Below are positions 22,287 to 29,281 of a stretch of DNA of 34,664 nt, one piece after another; the first letter of the stretch is position 1; each line of letters opens with the position of its first letter. The stretch is from Nitrospira sp. SG-bin2. GTDB taxonomy: Bacteria > Nitrospirota > Nitrospiria > Nitrospirales > Nitrospiraceae. The notes under the pieces are model-generated. The model was not told where the DNA came from and did not search any database. It saw only the letters and a program-made list of their open reading frames with translations. The DNA lies in contig LVWT01000051.1 in assembly GCA_002083405.1 (NCBI GenBank), positions 1 to 34,664 on the forward strand, written 5' to 3'. Made by a program: the position numbers and the translations under genes.

Positions 22287-23666
22287 TTATTCTTCCGGAT
22301 GAGTCTTGCCTTCGATTTCGGCGAGCTTACGATACAGCGTCTTGCGGTCGATGCCAAGCGCGTGGGCGGCTTGGTACTTGTTGCCGCCGGTTTTGTCGAG
22401 AATCTTCTTGATGTATTCTTTTTCGATTTCATGCAAGGGCAGACTTTTCTCGGCCGCTTCGTCCAGCACTCGCCGGTCGCCGCGGGCCCCTTGCACCGCA
22501 GCCGGCAGATCATCCGGAGAAATTTTCTCGCCGCGGCTGAGTGTCACGGCCCGTTCGATCACGTTTTCGAGTTCACGAACGTTCCCGGGCCAGGCATAAT
22601 CCATCAACATCGCCAGCGCAGATTCGCTCACGCCTTTGACCTCTTTCCCGCCCGCCTCGCTGCACTTCTTCAAAAAGGCGGCAACCAGCAACGGAATGTC
22701 CTCCAGCCGCTCGCGCAACGGCGGGAGCTTCAGCTCGATGACATTGAGCCGGTAATACAAGTCTTCGCGAAACCGCTTGTTCTTCACTTCCTCGCTGAGA
22801 TTGAGATTGGTCGCCGCGATGATCCGTACATCGACCGAGACCGGCTTGGTCGCCCCGACCCGCCTGATCTCCCGTTCCTGAATCGCGCGCAGAATTTTGG
22901 CCTGCAGCATGAGCGGCAGCTCGCTGATCTCGTCGAGAAACAAGGTCCCCTTTTGCGCTTCTTCGAACAAGCCCCGCTTGTCCGCCTTGGCATCGGTAAA
23001 GGAGCCGCGCATATGCCCGAACAACTCGCTCTCCAACAGCTGTTCCGGGATCGCCGCGCAATTGACCGGAACGAACGGCGCCTCTTTCCGGCTGCTGTTA
23101 TAGTGAATAGCCTTGGCGACCAGCTCCTTGCCGGTCCCGCTCTCCCCGGTAATGAGCACATTGGTCGGGCTATCGGCCACCCGGCGGATCAATTCGAAGA
23201 CCGCTTGAATCGCTTTGCTCTTCCCCAGAATCTGGTGGAAGCTGTACTCCTTGTGGACCTCTTTCCTGAGCCGATTCACTTCCCGCCGCAAAGCCGTTTC
23301 CCGAAGCACCCGTTCGACGACGCGCACCAGCTCGTCTTTCTTGACCGGCTTGGTGAGATAATCGCTCGCGCCATGTTTCATCGCTTCAACCGCCGTCTCC
23401 ACCGATCCGAAAGCGGTCATGAGAATCACGTTGACGTCGGGATAGTCGCGTTTGATCTGGGCGAGCAGTTCGAGCCCCTGCATGCCTTTCATGCGAAGGT
23501 CTGTGAGGACTACCGCGTAGTCCTCTTCCGCCAGGCGCTTGAACGCCTCTTCCCCGCTTCCGGCTGTGGCGACGTGATGCCCCCGGTCTTTCAGCATGTC
23601 ATAGGCCAGTTCCCGCATATCCACGTCGTCATCCACGACTAGAATCGTGCCCCATTCTTCAGTCAT
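22287..23666 (-). CDS. NtrC-family sigma-54-dependent response regulator
   Basis: A 459-residue regulator. Receiver domain (about 6-120) with acidic pocket DDD (12-14), phosphoacceptor Asp56 and Lys106; AAA+ domain (about 145-380) with Walker A GESGTGKE (174-181) and Walker B TLFLDE (241-246); Fis-type helix-turn-helix (NKYQAAHALGIDRKTLYRKL, about 430-450). The sigma-54 contact loop reads GSFTDA (221-226) instead of the usual GAFTGA; the key Thr and Phe are kept. It is followed by its histidine kinase and is divergent from the sigma-54 promoter at 24026, which is its most likely target. A palindrome between the two, at 23871, could be its site. Confidence 0.93.
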   Translation of the reverse strand: MTEEWGTILVVDDDVDMRELAYDMLKDRGHHVATAGSGEEAFKRLAEEDYAVVLTDLRMKGMQGLELLAQIKRDYPDVNVILMTAFGSVETAVEAMKHGASDYLTKPVKKDELVRVVERVLRETALRREVNRLRKEVHKEYSFHQILGKSKAIQAVFELIRRVADSPTNVLITGESGTGKELVAKAIHYNSSRKEAPFVPVNCAAIPEQLLESELFGHMRGSFTDAKADKRGLFEEAQKGTLFLDEISELPLMLQAKILRAIQEREIRRVGATKPVSVDVRIIAATNLNLSEEVKNKRFREDLYYRLNVIELKLPPLRERLEDIPLLVAAFLKKCSEAGGKEVKGVSESALAMLMDYAWPGNVRELENVIERAVTLSRGEKISPDDLPAAVQGARGDRRVLDEAAEKSLPLHEIEKEYIKKILDKTGGNKYQAAHALGIDRKTLYRKLAEIEGKTHPEE

Positions 23667-23870
23667 TGCATGCTCCAGCCGGAAAAAGTGAGATCGTTGC
23701 GTTAGACCTCAAGTATTGGCAAGTCAAACACCATTGCCCCAATCTGCAACAGTCTACCTGTTCTAGTGGCGCATAACGCCCCACTTTCTCACCTTTCCTA
23801 TAGTAACAAGGATATATAGCAAAGGCAGGGCCAGAGAATACCGGCTCACATTCAAGATGCGTCATTCAGC

Positions 23871-23886
23871 GACAGAACACTCTGTC
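23871..23886. promoter_or_regulatory. Palindrome, candidate NtrC-type activator site
   Basis: GACAGAACACTCTGTC has perfect 6-bp arms around a 4-base centre, and the flanks continue imperfectly (GTCATTCAG on the left, TGATTGAC on the right). It lies 140 bp upstream of the -24 element at 24026, the expected distance for an activator site, and 205 bp from the regulator's own start. Confidence 0.5.
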
Positions 23887-24025
23887 TGATTGACGCGAAA
23901 CTCCCCAAGACCAGATCCGGCACCCATTATATTTATATTTCAGCCAACCACTGTCGTCGACAAACCCGCATGGTGCAACACCTTGCGCGCGCTTTTGACT
24001 CGCTGCTTCCTGGATTTAACCACAG

Positions 24026-24041
24026 TGGCACTCAAGATGCA
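24026..24041 (+). promoter_or_regulatory. Sigma-54 (-24/-12) promoter for the 24089 operon
   Basis: TGGCACTCAAGATGCA matches consensus TGGCAC and TGCA with exact GG-N10-GC spacing. Transcription would start near 24052, leaving a leader of about 37 bases before the ATG at 24089. Confidence 0.75.
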
Positions 24042-24088
24042 CAAGGCCTGTCTTAGTCAGGGGAGACTCCGCAGAAGAGGATGATCGT

Positions 24089-24286
24089 ATGCACGAGACA
24101 AGGGAGGAAATCATGCAGGTGATCATTCGTTCCCCCGACTGTTCGCTTGAGGAAGTCGTCCTTGAATGTCCCGACCTCACATGGAATCGGGTGTTGTGCG
24201 AGATCGACCGCATGAGCCGAACGGGACAAGTCAGACTGATGCCGAAGGGTCCCGGCCGATACGGGGTCTCGCGGGCAACTACCTGA
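24089..24286 (+). CDS. Small winged-helix-like protein
   Basis: A 65-residue protein with no signal peptide. Predicted helices (SLEEVVLECPDLTWNRVLCEIDRMSRTG) followed by a short hairpin (QVRLMPKGPGRYGV) resemble a mini winged helix-turn-helix, so DNA binding is possible. It has a paralog in this window (31746-31988) sharing CP-LTWN, D, SRTGQ and R. AGAGG lies 8 bases ahead of the ATG. It is first gene behind the sigma-54 promoter and probably in one operon with the DUF2934 and PepSY genes (gaps of 45 and 50 bases). Family name not known to me. Confidence 0.7.
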   Translation: MHETREEIMQVIIRSPDCSLEEVVLECPDLTWNRVLCEIDRMSRTGQVRLMPKGPGRYGVSRATT

Positions 24287-24331
24287 GACGCCTCTGCGTA
24301 AACAGCGTAATGAGAAAGGAGATCGTGAATC

Positions 24332-24586
24332 ATGCAACCGCATCCCTCGAAAGAACCGAGCAAGCGGAAGGTTTCCCGACCTACCCAGAAGAAGGAACTG
24401 GCTGTTGCTGTCACGGAAAAGAAGCCGGTTTACTGTCAACCGGTTTCTCCCTGCGACGACCTCCAAGTCCGCATCGCTCAGCGGGCCTATGAGCTTCATG
24501 CCGAGCGCGGCTATCGCGAGGGCCGGGCGCTCGACGACTGGCTGGAAGCCGAGCGGGAAATTATAGGCCTGGAATGTAACGCATAG
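24332..24586 (+). CDS. DUF2934 protein
   Basis: An 84-residue protein. A basic, disordered N-terminus (HPSKEPSKRKVSRPTQKK) precedes the DUF2934 motif RIAQRAYELHAERGYREGRALDDWLEAEREI (two helices, written here as one known motif spanning about residues 47-77). Function unknown; members are common in environmental bacteria, often near stress or phosphate genes. The ribosome site AAAGGAGAT is strong. It is second in the sigma-54 operon. Confidence 0.85.
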   Translation: MQPHPSKEPSKRKVSRPTQKKELAVAVTEKKPVYCQPVSPCDDLQVRIAQRAYELHAERGYREGRALDDWLEAEREIIGLECNA

Positions 24587-24636
24587 TGAGTCCGACAGGG
24601 TCGTCCTGTTCGGATCACCGTAATAAGGAGGTGTCC

Positions 24637-24990
24637 ATGAGACAGCGATCGTCCTCTATGTTTGCCTTGTCCATCCTGCTGGTTGCCGGAACCCTGGCCG
24701 CCGCCGGAATCGCCTTCGGCGACGAAAAAGAAAAGAACGGCAAAGCCGAGATGGCTGCCGCCGCCAAGGTCACGATCGACCAGGCGCTCAAGACCGCGTT
24801 GGAGAAAGTGTCGGGCAAGATCATCGAAGCCGAACTGGAGAAAAAGCATAACAAGCTTGTATGGGAAGTCGAAGTCGTCACGGCGGACAAAAAAGTGATG
24901 GAGGTCCATATCGATGCCGACACCGGCGCGGTGATCGACGTGGAAGAGGAAAAGGCAGAGCCGAAAAAGAAGCGCGAGCACAAGAACTGA
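24637..24990 (+). CDS. Secreted PepSY-domain protein
   Basis: A 117-residue exported protein. The signal peptide is about 1-28 (AAGIAFGD). The mature part has a PepSY domain (about 43-100): VTIDQALKTALEKVSGKIIEAELE, then KLVWEVEVVTADKKVMEVHIDADTG in the family's beta-strand pattern, and a Lys/Glu-rich tail. PepSY proteins bind or inhibit peptidases or sense cell-envelope conditions. The start follows a textbook AAGGAGGTG; an upstream in-frame ATG at 24586 overlaps the previous stop and lacks a signal. Last gene of the sigma-54 operon. Confidence 0.88.
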   Translation: MRQRSSSMFALSILLVAGTLAAAGIAFGDEKEKNGKAEMAAAAKVTIDQALKTALEKVSGKIIEAELEKKHNKLVWEVEVVTADKKVMEVHIDADTGAVIDVEEEKAEPKKKREHKN

Positions 24991-25232
24991 GCCGAATCAT
25001 TCATCACTCTGTTGTATCCCAGATGATTCTTTGGGTGAGCGCCTCAGTAGCATGGCCGCACAGACGAACAGAGAACTGTGTAGGCCTCGTAGCGGATCGG
25101 AGCCTCACGGTAAGGCCGGAGACAAGAGCAATCATGATCGCGGGAAGGATGACCGACTGAAACTTCGGAAGCGTGCCCAGGGTGAAACAAGCTTCGACAA
25201 CTCGCGGCCTGCATCAGCCTCATGAATAGTCG

Positions 25233-25856
25233 TCATGGCGTCGTTTTTGTCTCCCCGCTCAGGGATCGTTCGCGCAGTTTCTTGACCAGCTCCTGATAGG
25301 AACTTTCACGGATCACCTGTTGGAACTGACTTCGGTAGTTCTTCACCAGACTGATGCCATCTACAATCAAGTCGTAGGCATACCACCGGCCTTCCTTTAA
25401 CAGGAGGCGATAATCCAAAGGCATGGTTGTTTTTTCCGACCGCAGCTCGCTCCTGACCTCTGCATACGATCCTTCAATCCGTTCCAAGAGATACACCACC
25501 TCTTGTCTGCCATAGCCTTCGATCTTCTCGGCATAGCGGTCCGACAGGAACCTCTTGAAGACTTCGACGAATTCCGTCCGTTCGGATGCCGTGAGCGGAA
25601 CCCAGTACGCTGCCAGTGCCCGTTTCGACATTTCGGCATAATCGAAGCGGGTTGCGATCACCTCTTCCAGAATGCGGCGGCGAGGCATGAGCTTCGCCAG
25701 GTCTTTCAGTTCGGGATCTTCGAGGATACGCGTGACCTTGCCGACAGTCGCGCGCACCGCCTCGGTCGGGGACTCGGGAACTTCCGGTGAGGCAGCCAGG
25801 GCGGCGGTGCACAGGAGAACGATCCACGCGGCGGGGTAAAAGGCGACTCTGAGCAT
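25233..25856 (-). CDS. MlaC/Ttg2D-family periplasmic phospholipid-binding protein
   Basis: A 207-residue exported protein of the usual MlaC length. The signal peptide is about 1-22 (ALAAS). The family pattern follows: ILEDPELKDLAKLMPRRRILEEVIATRFDYAEMSKRALAAYW, PLTASERTEFVEVFKRFLSDRYAEKIEGY, and later LLLKEGRWYAYDLIVDGISLVKNYRSQFQQVI (motifs at about 46-90, 92-120 and 155-190). MlaC shuttles phospholipids between outer and inner membranes; here no mlaBDEF genes are adjacent, so it may work with a distant transporter or have another ligand. ATG at 25856 is preceded by GGGG; the frame is open to 25991 with a non-signal-like, Arg-rich extension. Confidence 0.88.
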   Translation of the reverse strand: MLRVAFYPAAWIVLLCTAALAASPEVPESPTEAVRATVGKVTRILEDPELKDLAKLMPRRRILEEVIATRFDYAEMSKRALAAYWVPLTASERTEFVEVFKRFLSDRYAEKIEGYGRQEVVYLLERIEGSYAEVRSELRSEKTTMPLDYRLLLKEGRWYAYDLIVDGISLVKNYRSQFQQVIRESSYQELVKKLRERSLSGETKTTP

Positions 25857-26014
25857 GAACCCCGCCAGCCCCTCCAAGATCACCCACAACCGGACACGCC
25901 TGAAATGGGACCGGAGCCAATCCTCACATGACCCTTCGAGACGCTCTCGCCACCGCAACCGTCGAGCTTCCCCCTGAACGGGCGGTGACACGAGATGGCC
26001 CTCTCCCTTACCCG

Positions 26015-26215
26015 TTAATCCAGCACGAACGTCACCTTCAGGTCCACGCGATACGAGACAACCTTGTTGTTTTCGACCACGACACGTTGCTCCTTCACCC
26101 AGGCAGACTTAATGCCGTGGATGGTCTTGGAAGCACGGGTAATTCCTTGCACGATCGCATCTTCGAAACTCTTGGGCGATTCGGCGCTGATCTCGATAAC
26201 TTTAGCAACAGACAT
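26015..26215 (-). CDS. Dodecin
   Basis: A 66-residue protein matching the dodecin fold end to end (MSVAKVIEISAESPKSF, DAIVQGITRASKTI, IKSAWVKEQRVVVENNKVVSYRV, TFVLD). Dodecins assemble as hollow dodecamers that store flavin. The aromatic Trp39 is in the expected flavin-stacking position. The start follows GGAGGG; an in-frame ATG at 26266 is less likely. It is a single gene 158 bases upstream of the MlaC-like gene, in the same direction. Confidence 0.93.
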   Translation of the reverse strand: MSVAKVIEISAESPKSFEDAIVQGITRASKTIHGIKSAWVKEQRVVVENNKVVSYRVDLKVTFVLD

Positions 26216-26291
26216 AGGACCCTCCCTCACATGTGATGTGCATGGGCGCAGTTGAAAACCAGTCAATCTCTCCGAAAATTATGTGATTCGA

Positions 26292-26312
26292 CTTGAACCT
26301 TGGACCTTGGAT
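26292..26312. repeat. Phased heptamer tract
   Basis: Three consecutive 7-mers CTTGAAC, CTTGGAC, CTTGGAT upstream of the dodecin gene. Apart from this tract and the DbpA-like fragment below, the interval 26216-26762 shows nothing else I can name. Confidence 0.45.
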
Positions 26313-26496
26313 CCCATTCACCACCCGATCGGCTGTTCAGCAAGACCGACGCCAGGGCACGTTCGGTCAACAGCTGGACATTTGAGTCTTATCTCAGAGG
26401 GTTAGCGGGTAAGACAGGATTGGCGGCAGAGAGGACATGGGGAAGTCTGCTACAAGTCGAGGCAGCAGTCTGTAGCGAAAGCGGCACTAGCTGTGA

Positions 26497-26658
26497 ATCG
26501 ACAAGGTCCGTTCCAACGGCATCGAAGTCCTCGACCGCTTTTCACTCGTCAAAGTGCCGGAAACCATGGCGTCGAAGACTCTCGAGGCGCTCGGACGGGC
26601 GACGATCCTACGGAGCCACCCCGGATTTTGTGGACAGCGTATTAAGATAGACTCGTGA
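26497..26658 (+). pseudogene. Fragment of a DbpA-type RNA-binding domain
   Basis: The frame after a TGA at 26494-26496 reads IDKVRSNGIEVLDRFSLVKVPE and ATILRSHPGFCGQRIKIDS before a TGA at 26656. This resembles the DbpA/CsdA C-terminal RNA-binding domain, whose core reads roughly I-x-I-x-D-R-F-S-x-V-E-V-P-E...GxxVxVRRD. The DEAD-box helicase part is absent, there is no start codon with a ribosome site (the only ATG is internal at 26566), and the end has decayed from the usual VRRD. I read it as a remnant; a very short functional domain cannot be excluded. Confidence 0.5.
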
Positions 26659-26762
26659 ATTCAGACTGAAGGGCGAATGGTGCCAGCAACCATTTGCTTG
26701 CTCGCTCTCGCACCCTCCGCCCGTTTCGTCCATCCCCACTGCTGTTTCGCGCGTCTCTTTTC

Positions 26763-27677
26763 TTACGCCACTTCGGCGTAGGCTCCAGCTTCTTCGCGCG
26801 CATTGGTCTCGAATCGCTCCCGAAGGAGTTCGCTTCCGGCTCTGTTCCGATAGACCAACTCGTCGCGGTCGAGATCATATTCGGGAATGTCGGCGCTCTC
26901 CCACCGCTGCTGGAAGTAGTGGGTGTAGAGCGTATAGAGGCCGTGGTCCTGGCGGTTGTGCCGCAGGACATATTCCGGCAGGGTCTGGACATCCAGATCG
27001 GCATGGTAATGCTGGAGCCACAGGTAATCGCCGAGGATGACCATTTCGACCAAGGGCTGGTCTGCGTAGAGTTTGAGTCTGACGGCTTTGCCCATGGCTT
27101 TGAGCCGCTTGAGCAATGCGATACTTTGCCGGACTTCCTCCCGGAAGACGGCAAAGCTGTGTTCGGGATGGTTCATGGCCTCGATGCGCGCGCTGGCGTC
27201 CTGGCTGTAGGGATTCACCAGGAGGATGTTCGCGCCCAGGCACTTATCGAGGACGGACGACAGGTCGCCGACTTGATCGACGAACGTGCTGTAGCCGCTG
27301 GACCCGATCGCTATGATGGTGCGGCCGGTTCCCTGTTCTTCTTTGAGCCGTTTGATGCGCCGCGGCGCGGTCTTCGTGCGCCGGGGGAAAAAGGAGACGA
27401 GGCCGGCGCCGGCTGCCGCGGCGGCGAGGGTCCGGTCGCGCAGGCTTCTATGGATGTAGCTGAAGACGGCGATCAGCAGCACGGCGACGATTATCTCGAC
27501 GGCGATGAGCGAGAGCTTGTCTTGCTCCATAAGGGACCAGAACGCCAGGAACTGCTTGGCACCTGATGGGAGGAGAAGCGCGATCACCGCGCTCAAGGCG
27601 ACGATGACTCCGTGATAGAGACTTCCCGCCGCGGCGCGGAGAAGGGAATGAACGGTTGACGCAAATTCATAAAACAA
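26763..27677 (-). CDS. Membrane protein with large cytoplasmic C-terminal domain, function unknown
   Basis: About 304 residues. Two hydrophobic segments (about 22-40 and 60-78) are followed by a basic linker (FFPRRTKTAPRRIKRLKEE) and a soluble domain: TIIAIGSSGYSTFVDQVG, LGANILLVNPYSQDASARIEAM, a long helix, VRLKLYADQPLVEMVILGDYLWLQHYHAD, and a C-terminal acidic tail. The HYHAD and NPYSQ segments recall phospholipase D-like or signalling domains, but no HxK motif is present, so I give no function. TTG at 27677 is chosen because AAGAGGTG lies 5 bases upstream; GTG at 27713 is an in-frame alternative without such a site. Confidence 0.65.
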   Translation of the reverse strand: MFYEFASTVHSLLRAAAGSLYHGVIVALSAVIALLLPSGAKQFLAFWSLMEQDKLSLIAVEIIVAVLLIAVFSYIHRSLRDRTLAAAAAGAGLVSFFPRRTKTAPRRIKRLKEEQGTGRTIIAIGSSGYSTFVDQVGDLSSVLDKCLGANILLVNPYSQDASARIEAMNHPEHSFAVFREEVRQSIALLKRLKAMGKAVRLKLYADQPLVEMVILGDYLWLQHYHADLDVQTLPEYVLRHNRQDHGLYTLYTHYFQQRWESADIPEYDLDRDELVYRNRAGSELLRERFETNAREEAGAYAEVA

Positions 27678-28009
27678 GAATGCACCTCTTGGAAGTTGAA
27701 TGAGAAACCACACGACTCTGTCGGGCTGTCATGCGAGCGAATGGCCGTGGGGCCGTCGGGGTGTGCTCAGCAGATGCAGAACGATGGCGTGGAACACAAA
27801 ACAAATCGCGTCAGACTCGGTGTTTCCCGGAGGACTGCCGCCTCCGAACCGGAAGGTCTTACACGATCAATCGTCACTCTAGCAGGGCTGTCTGGATGAC
27901 ACAAGCGTTTCAGTCGAATGGCAATCACATGAAGACGTGAAGAAACCGGACTCCCATATCCCAAATTCTCCATAACGATTCGGCGACATGGATCGGGATG
28001 GTCGAACTC

Positions 28010-28094
28010 GCGTATGGCGTATGGGCAAAGACGGTCTTCCGTTGTGAGTTGCCGGGCGTAACTCAACACTCACAATGCACAACTCAAAACTTGC
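28010..28094. repeat. Phased heptamer tracts in the 27714-28118 gap
   Basis: GCGTATG occurs twice head to tail at 28010-28023. Then AACTCAA, CACTCAC, AATGCAC, AACTCAA, AACTTGC follow in phase at 28060-28094. The remainder of this 405-base gap holds a small GGAGG/CCTCC inverted repeat near 27830-27845 but no gene I can support. Confidence 0.5.
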
Positions 28095-28118
28095 AGACCC
28101 ACATATGTACTCTCCGGT

Positions 28119-28382
28119 TCATGCTACAGCGCGACGGCGCTGGATCGACAGCGGCGCCGGACGTTGCATTGGAGCCCGCTCTTTCGCCAATCGGATGGGA
28201 AACGAGGCTGGTCCCTGTTGCATCCCCCGATTCTTGAGCACCAGCTCATCCACATAGTCCCCGCAGTTGACGCACCGCCACCCGACCACGTCCATCCCTA
28301 TCTCATCCGGACTCATCAAGTCGCCGTACACTTCAACCATCATCCCGCCACAGCGAATGCAATGCTGTACGTGTGTTGTCAT
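28119..28382 (-). CDS. Small zinc-ribbon protein
   Basis: An 87-residue protein with two CxxC knuckles, CIRCGG (8-13) and CVNCGD (37-42), 25 residues apart, which should bind one zinc. Between them lies an acidic stretch (GDLMSPDEIGMDVVGWR). The C-terminal third is basic (MQRPAPLSIQRRRAVA) and could contact nucleic acid. GGGAG lies 7 bases before the ATG. Cytoplasmic; function unknown. The 308 bases between its start and the next gene (28383-28690) show no feature I can name. Confidence 0.7.
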   Translation of the reverse strand: MTTHVQHCIRCGGMMVEVYGDLMSPDEIGMDVVGWRCVNCGDYVDELVLKNRGMQQGPASFPIRLAKERAPMQRPAPLSIQRRRAVA

Positions 28383-28690
28383 GGGCTTCTCCCTTCTCGG
28401 TGCGACGCTCTCGTGAGATCACCTATGCAATTGATTTCACGACGCTGATCAGCAAGAGAAGCAACAGATATGCCTCTGGCCGGCAGAAATCGATTGTCCG
28501 CACGAAATGCGAAGCGGTATCGGTAGTTCCCTCCGGCCCGGTATCGTCTCAGTAAAGACTCCCACCGTTCTGGTGTGGACAATATCGCCACCGTGGTGCT
28601 CTGCCCTGACGCAAGAAGCAACAGACGAAGCAGAAGAAGTTCTACAACAGGCTGTCGAGCAACTCGATGTTATGCCATTGTGCCGGGATT

Positions 28691-29053
28691 TCAGCGGGAC
28701 AAGACCAGCACGACTCTTCCATCTCGTTGTTCGTGACGGGGCACCATAAAACCTTGTACCCGAATCAGTTGCGAGCGCGGTCCAAGAAACTGACTCCTGT
28801 ACGCCGACAGCGAGTCAGGGCATCTGTCGACAGTTGAATGGGCTGTAATCTCCTGGACCATGGTCATGAGGCATGGGGGGAGAGACTGTGCATCTGTTGG
28901 CGCGAGCCAGCCCGAATCGAGCGTGCCCAGAAGACCGATGGCATTCCGGTCGATGAAGAGGAGACGGCAAGATGCAGAGAGGACAATCGAGCCGGTGGAA
29001 CCAAAATCCCTCGTCCGATCGTCCTGACATGACTCCGCAGCGGACGCGTGCAT
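28691..29053 (-). CDS. Lone PAS-like domain protein
   Basis: About 120 residues. The core GSIVLSASCRLLFIDRNAIGLLGTLD, followed much later by RVQGFMVP and RVVLVLSR, follows the strand-helix-strand order of a PAS domain as it occurs at the N-terminus of some LuxR-type regulators. There is no output domain downstream: the next 300 bases contain no helix-turn-helix in any frame. ATG at 29053 has AAGGAG 9 bases upstream. It may be a free-standing sensor or a truncated regulator. It is divergent from the histidine kinase at 29282. Confidence 0.55.
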   Translation of the reverse strand: MHASAAESCQDDRTRDFGSTGSIVLSASCRLLFIDRNAIGLLGTLDSGWLAPTDAQSLPPCLMTMVQEITAHSTVDRCPDSLSAYRSQFLGPRSQLIRVQGFMVPRHEQRDGRVVLVLSR

Positions 29054-29166
29054 CAATACACACTCCTTGCTTCAAGGGGCGATCGGAAGAAGAGATGGTA
29101 TTGTGACGGAACGATTCATGGGCGTACGCTGGAGAATCCTTTTACGGTAATAGATCTGGCTGTGAC

Positions 29167-29184
29167 ACTAGGCATTGTCCTAGT
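29167..29184. promoter_or_regulatory. Palindrome upstream of the histidine kinase gene
   Basis: ACTAGG and CCTAGT are exact inverted 6-mers separated by 6 bases (cattgt), 98 bases before the kinase start in the divergent gap. It could be an operator for either gene. Confidence 0.3.
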
Positions 29185-29281
29185 ATTCAGGTCGAATCGT
29201 ACTGGGGCATTCCCCTCCGGCCATCGGCTTCCTGCCGCTCTTGCGTGGCTTTCCCATGAGGCCTAGAATTGCTCCACTCCC

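Larger units (their letters stand above)
23667..24088. other. Divergent regulatory region between the NtrC-type gene and the 24089 operon
   Basis: No protein gene is supported in these 422 bases. It holds a perfect palindrome and a sigma-54 promoter (separate entries). An A/T-rich stretch (attatatttatatttcagcc, about 23926-23946) lies between them and may act as a bendable spacer for enhancer looping. Confidence 0.5.

Noticed and set aside
22299..23642. Plus-strand open frame of 447 codons
   Set aside because: Antisense to the NtrC-type regulator; composition is Phe/His/Arg-rich and without domains.
25000..25232. Short frame between the PepSY and MlaC-like genes
   Set aside because: No ribosome site, no domain, and composition typical of noncoding sequence; no clear terminator either.
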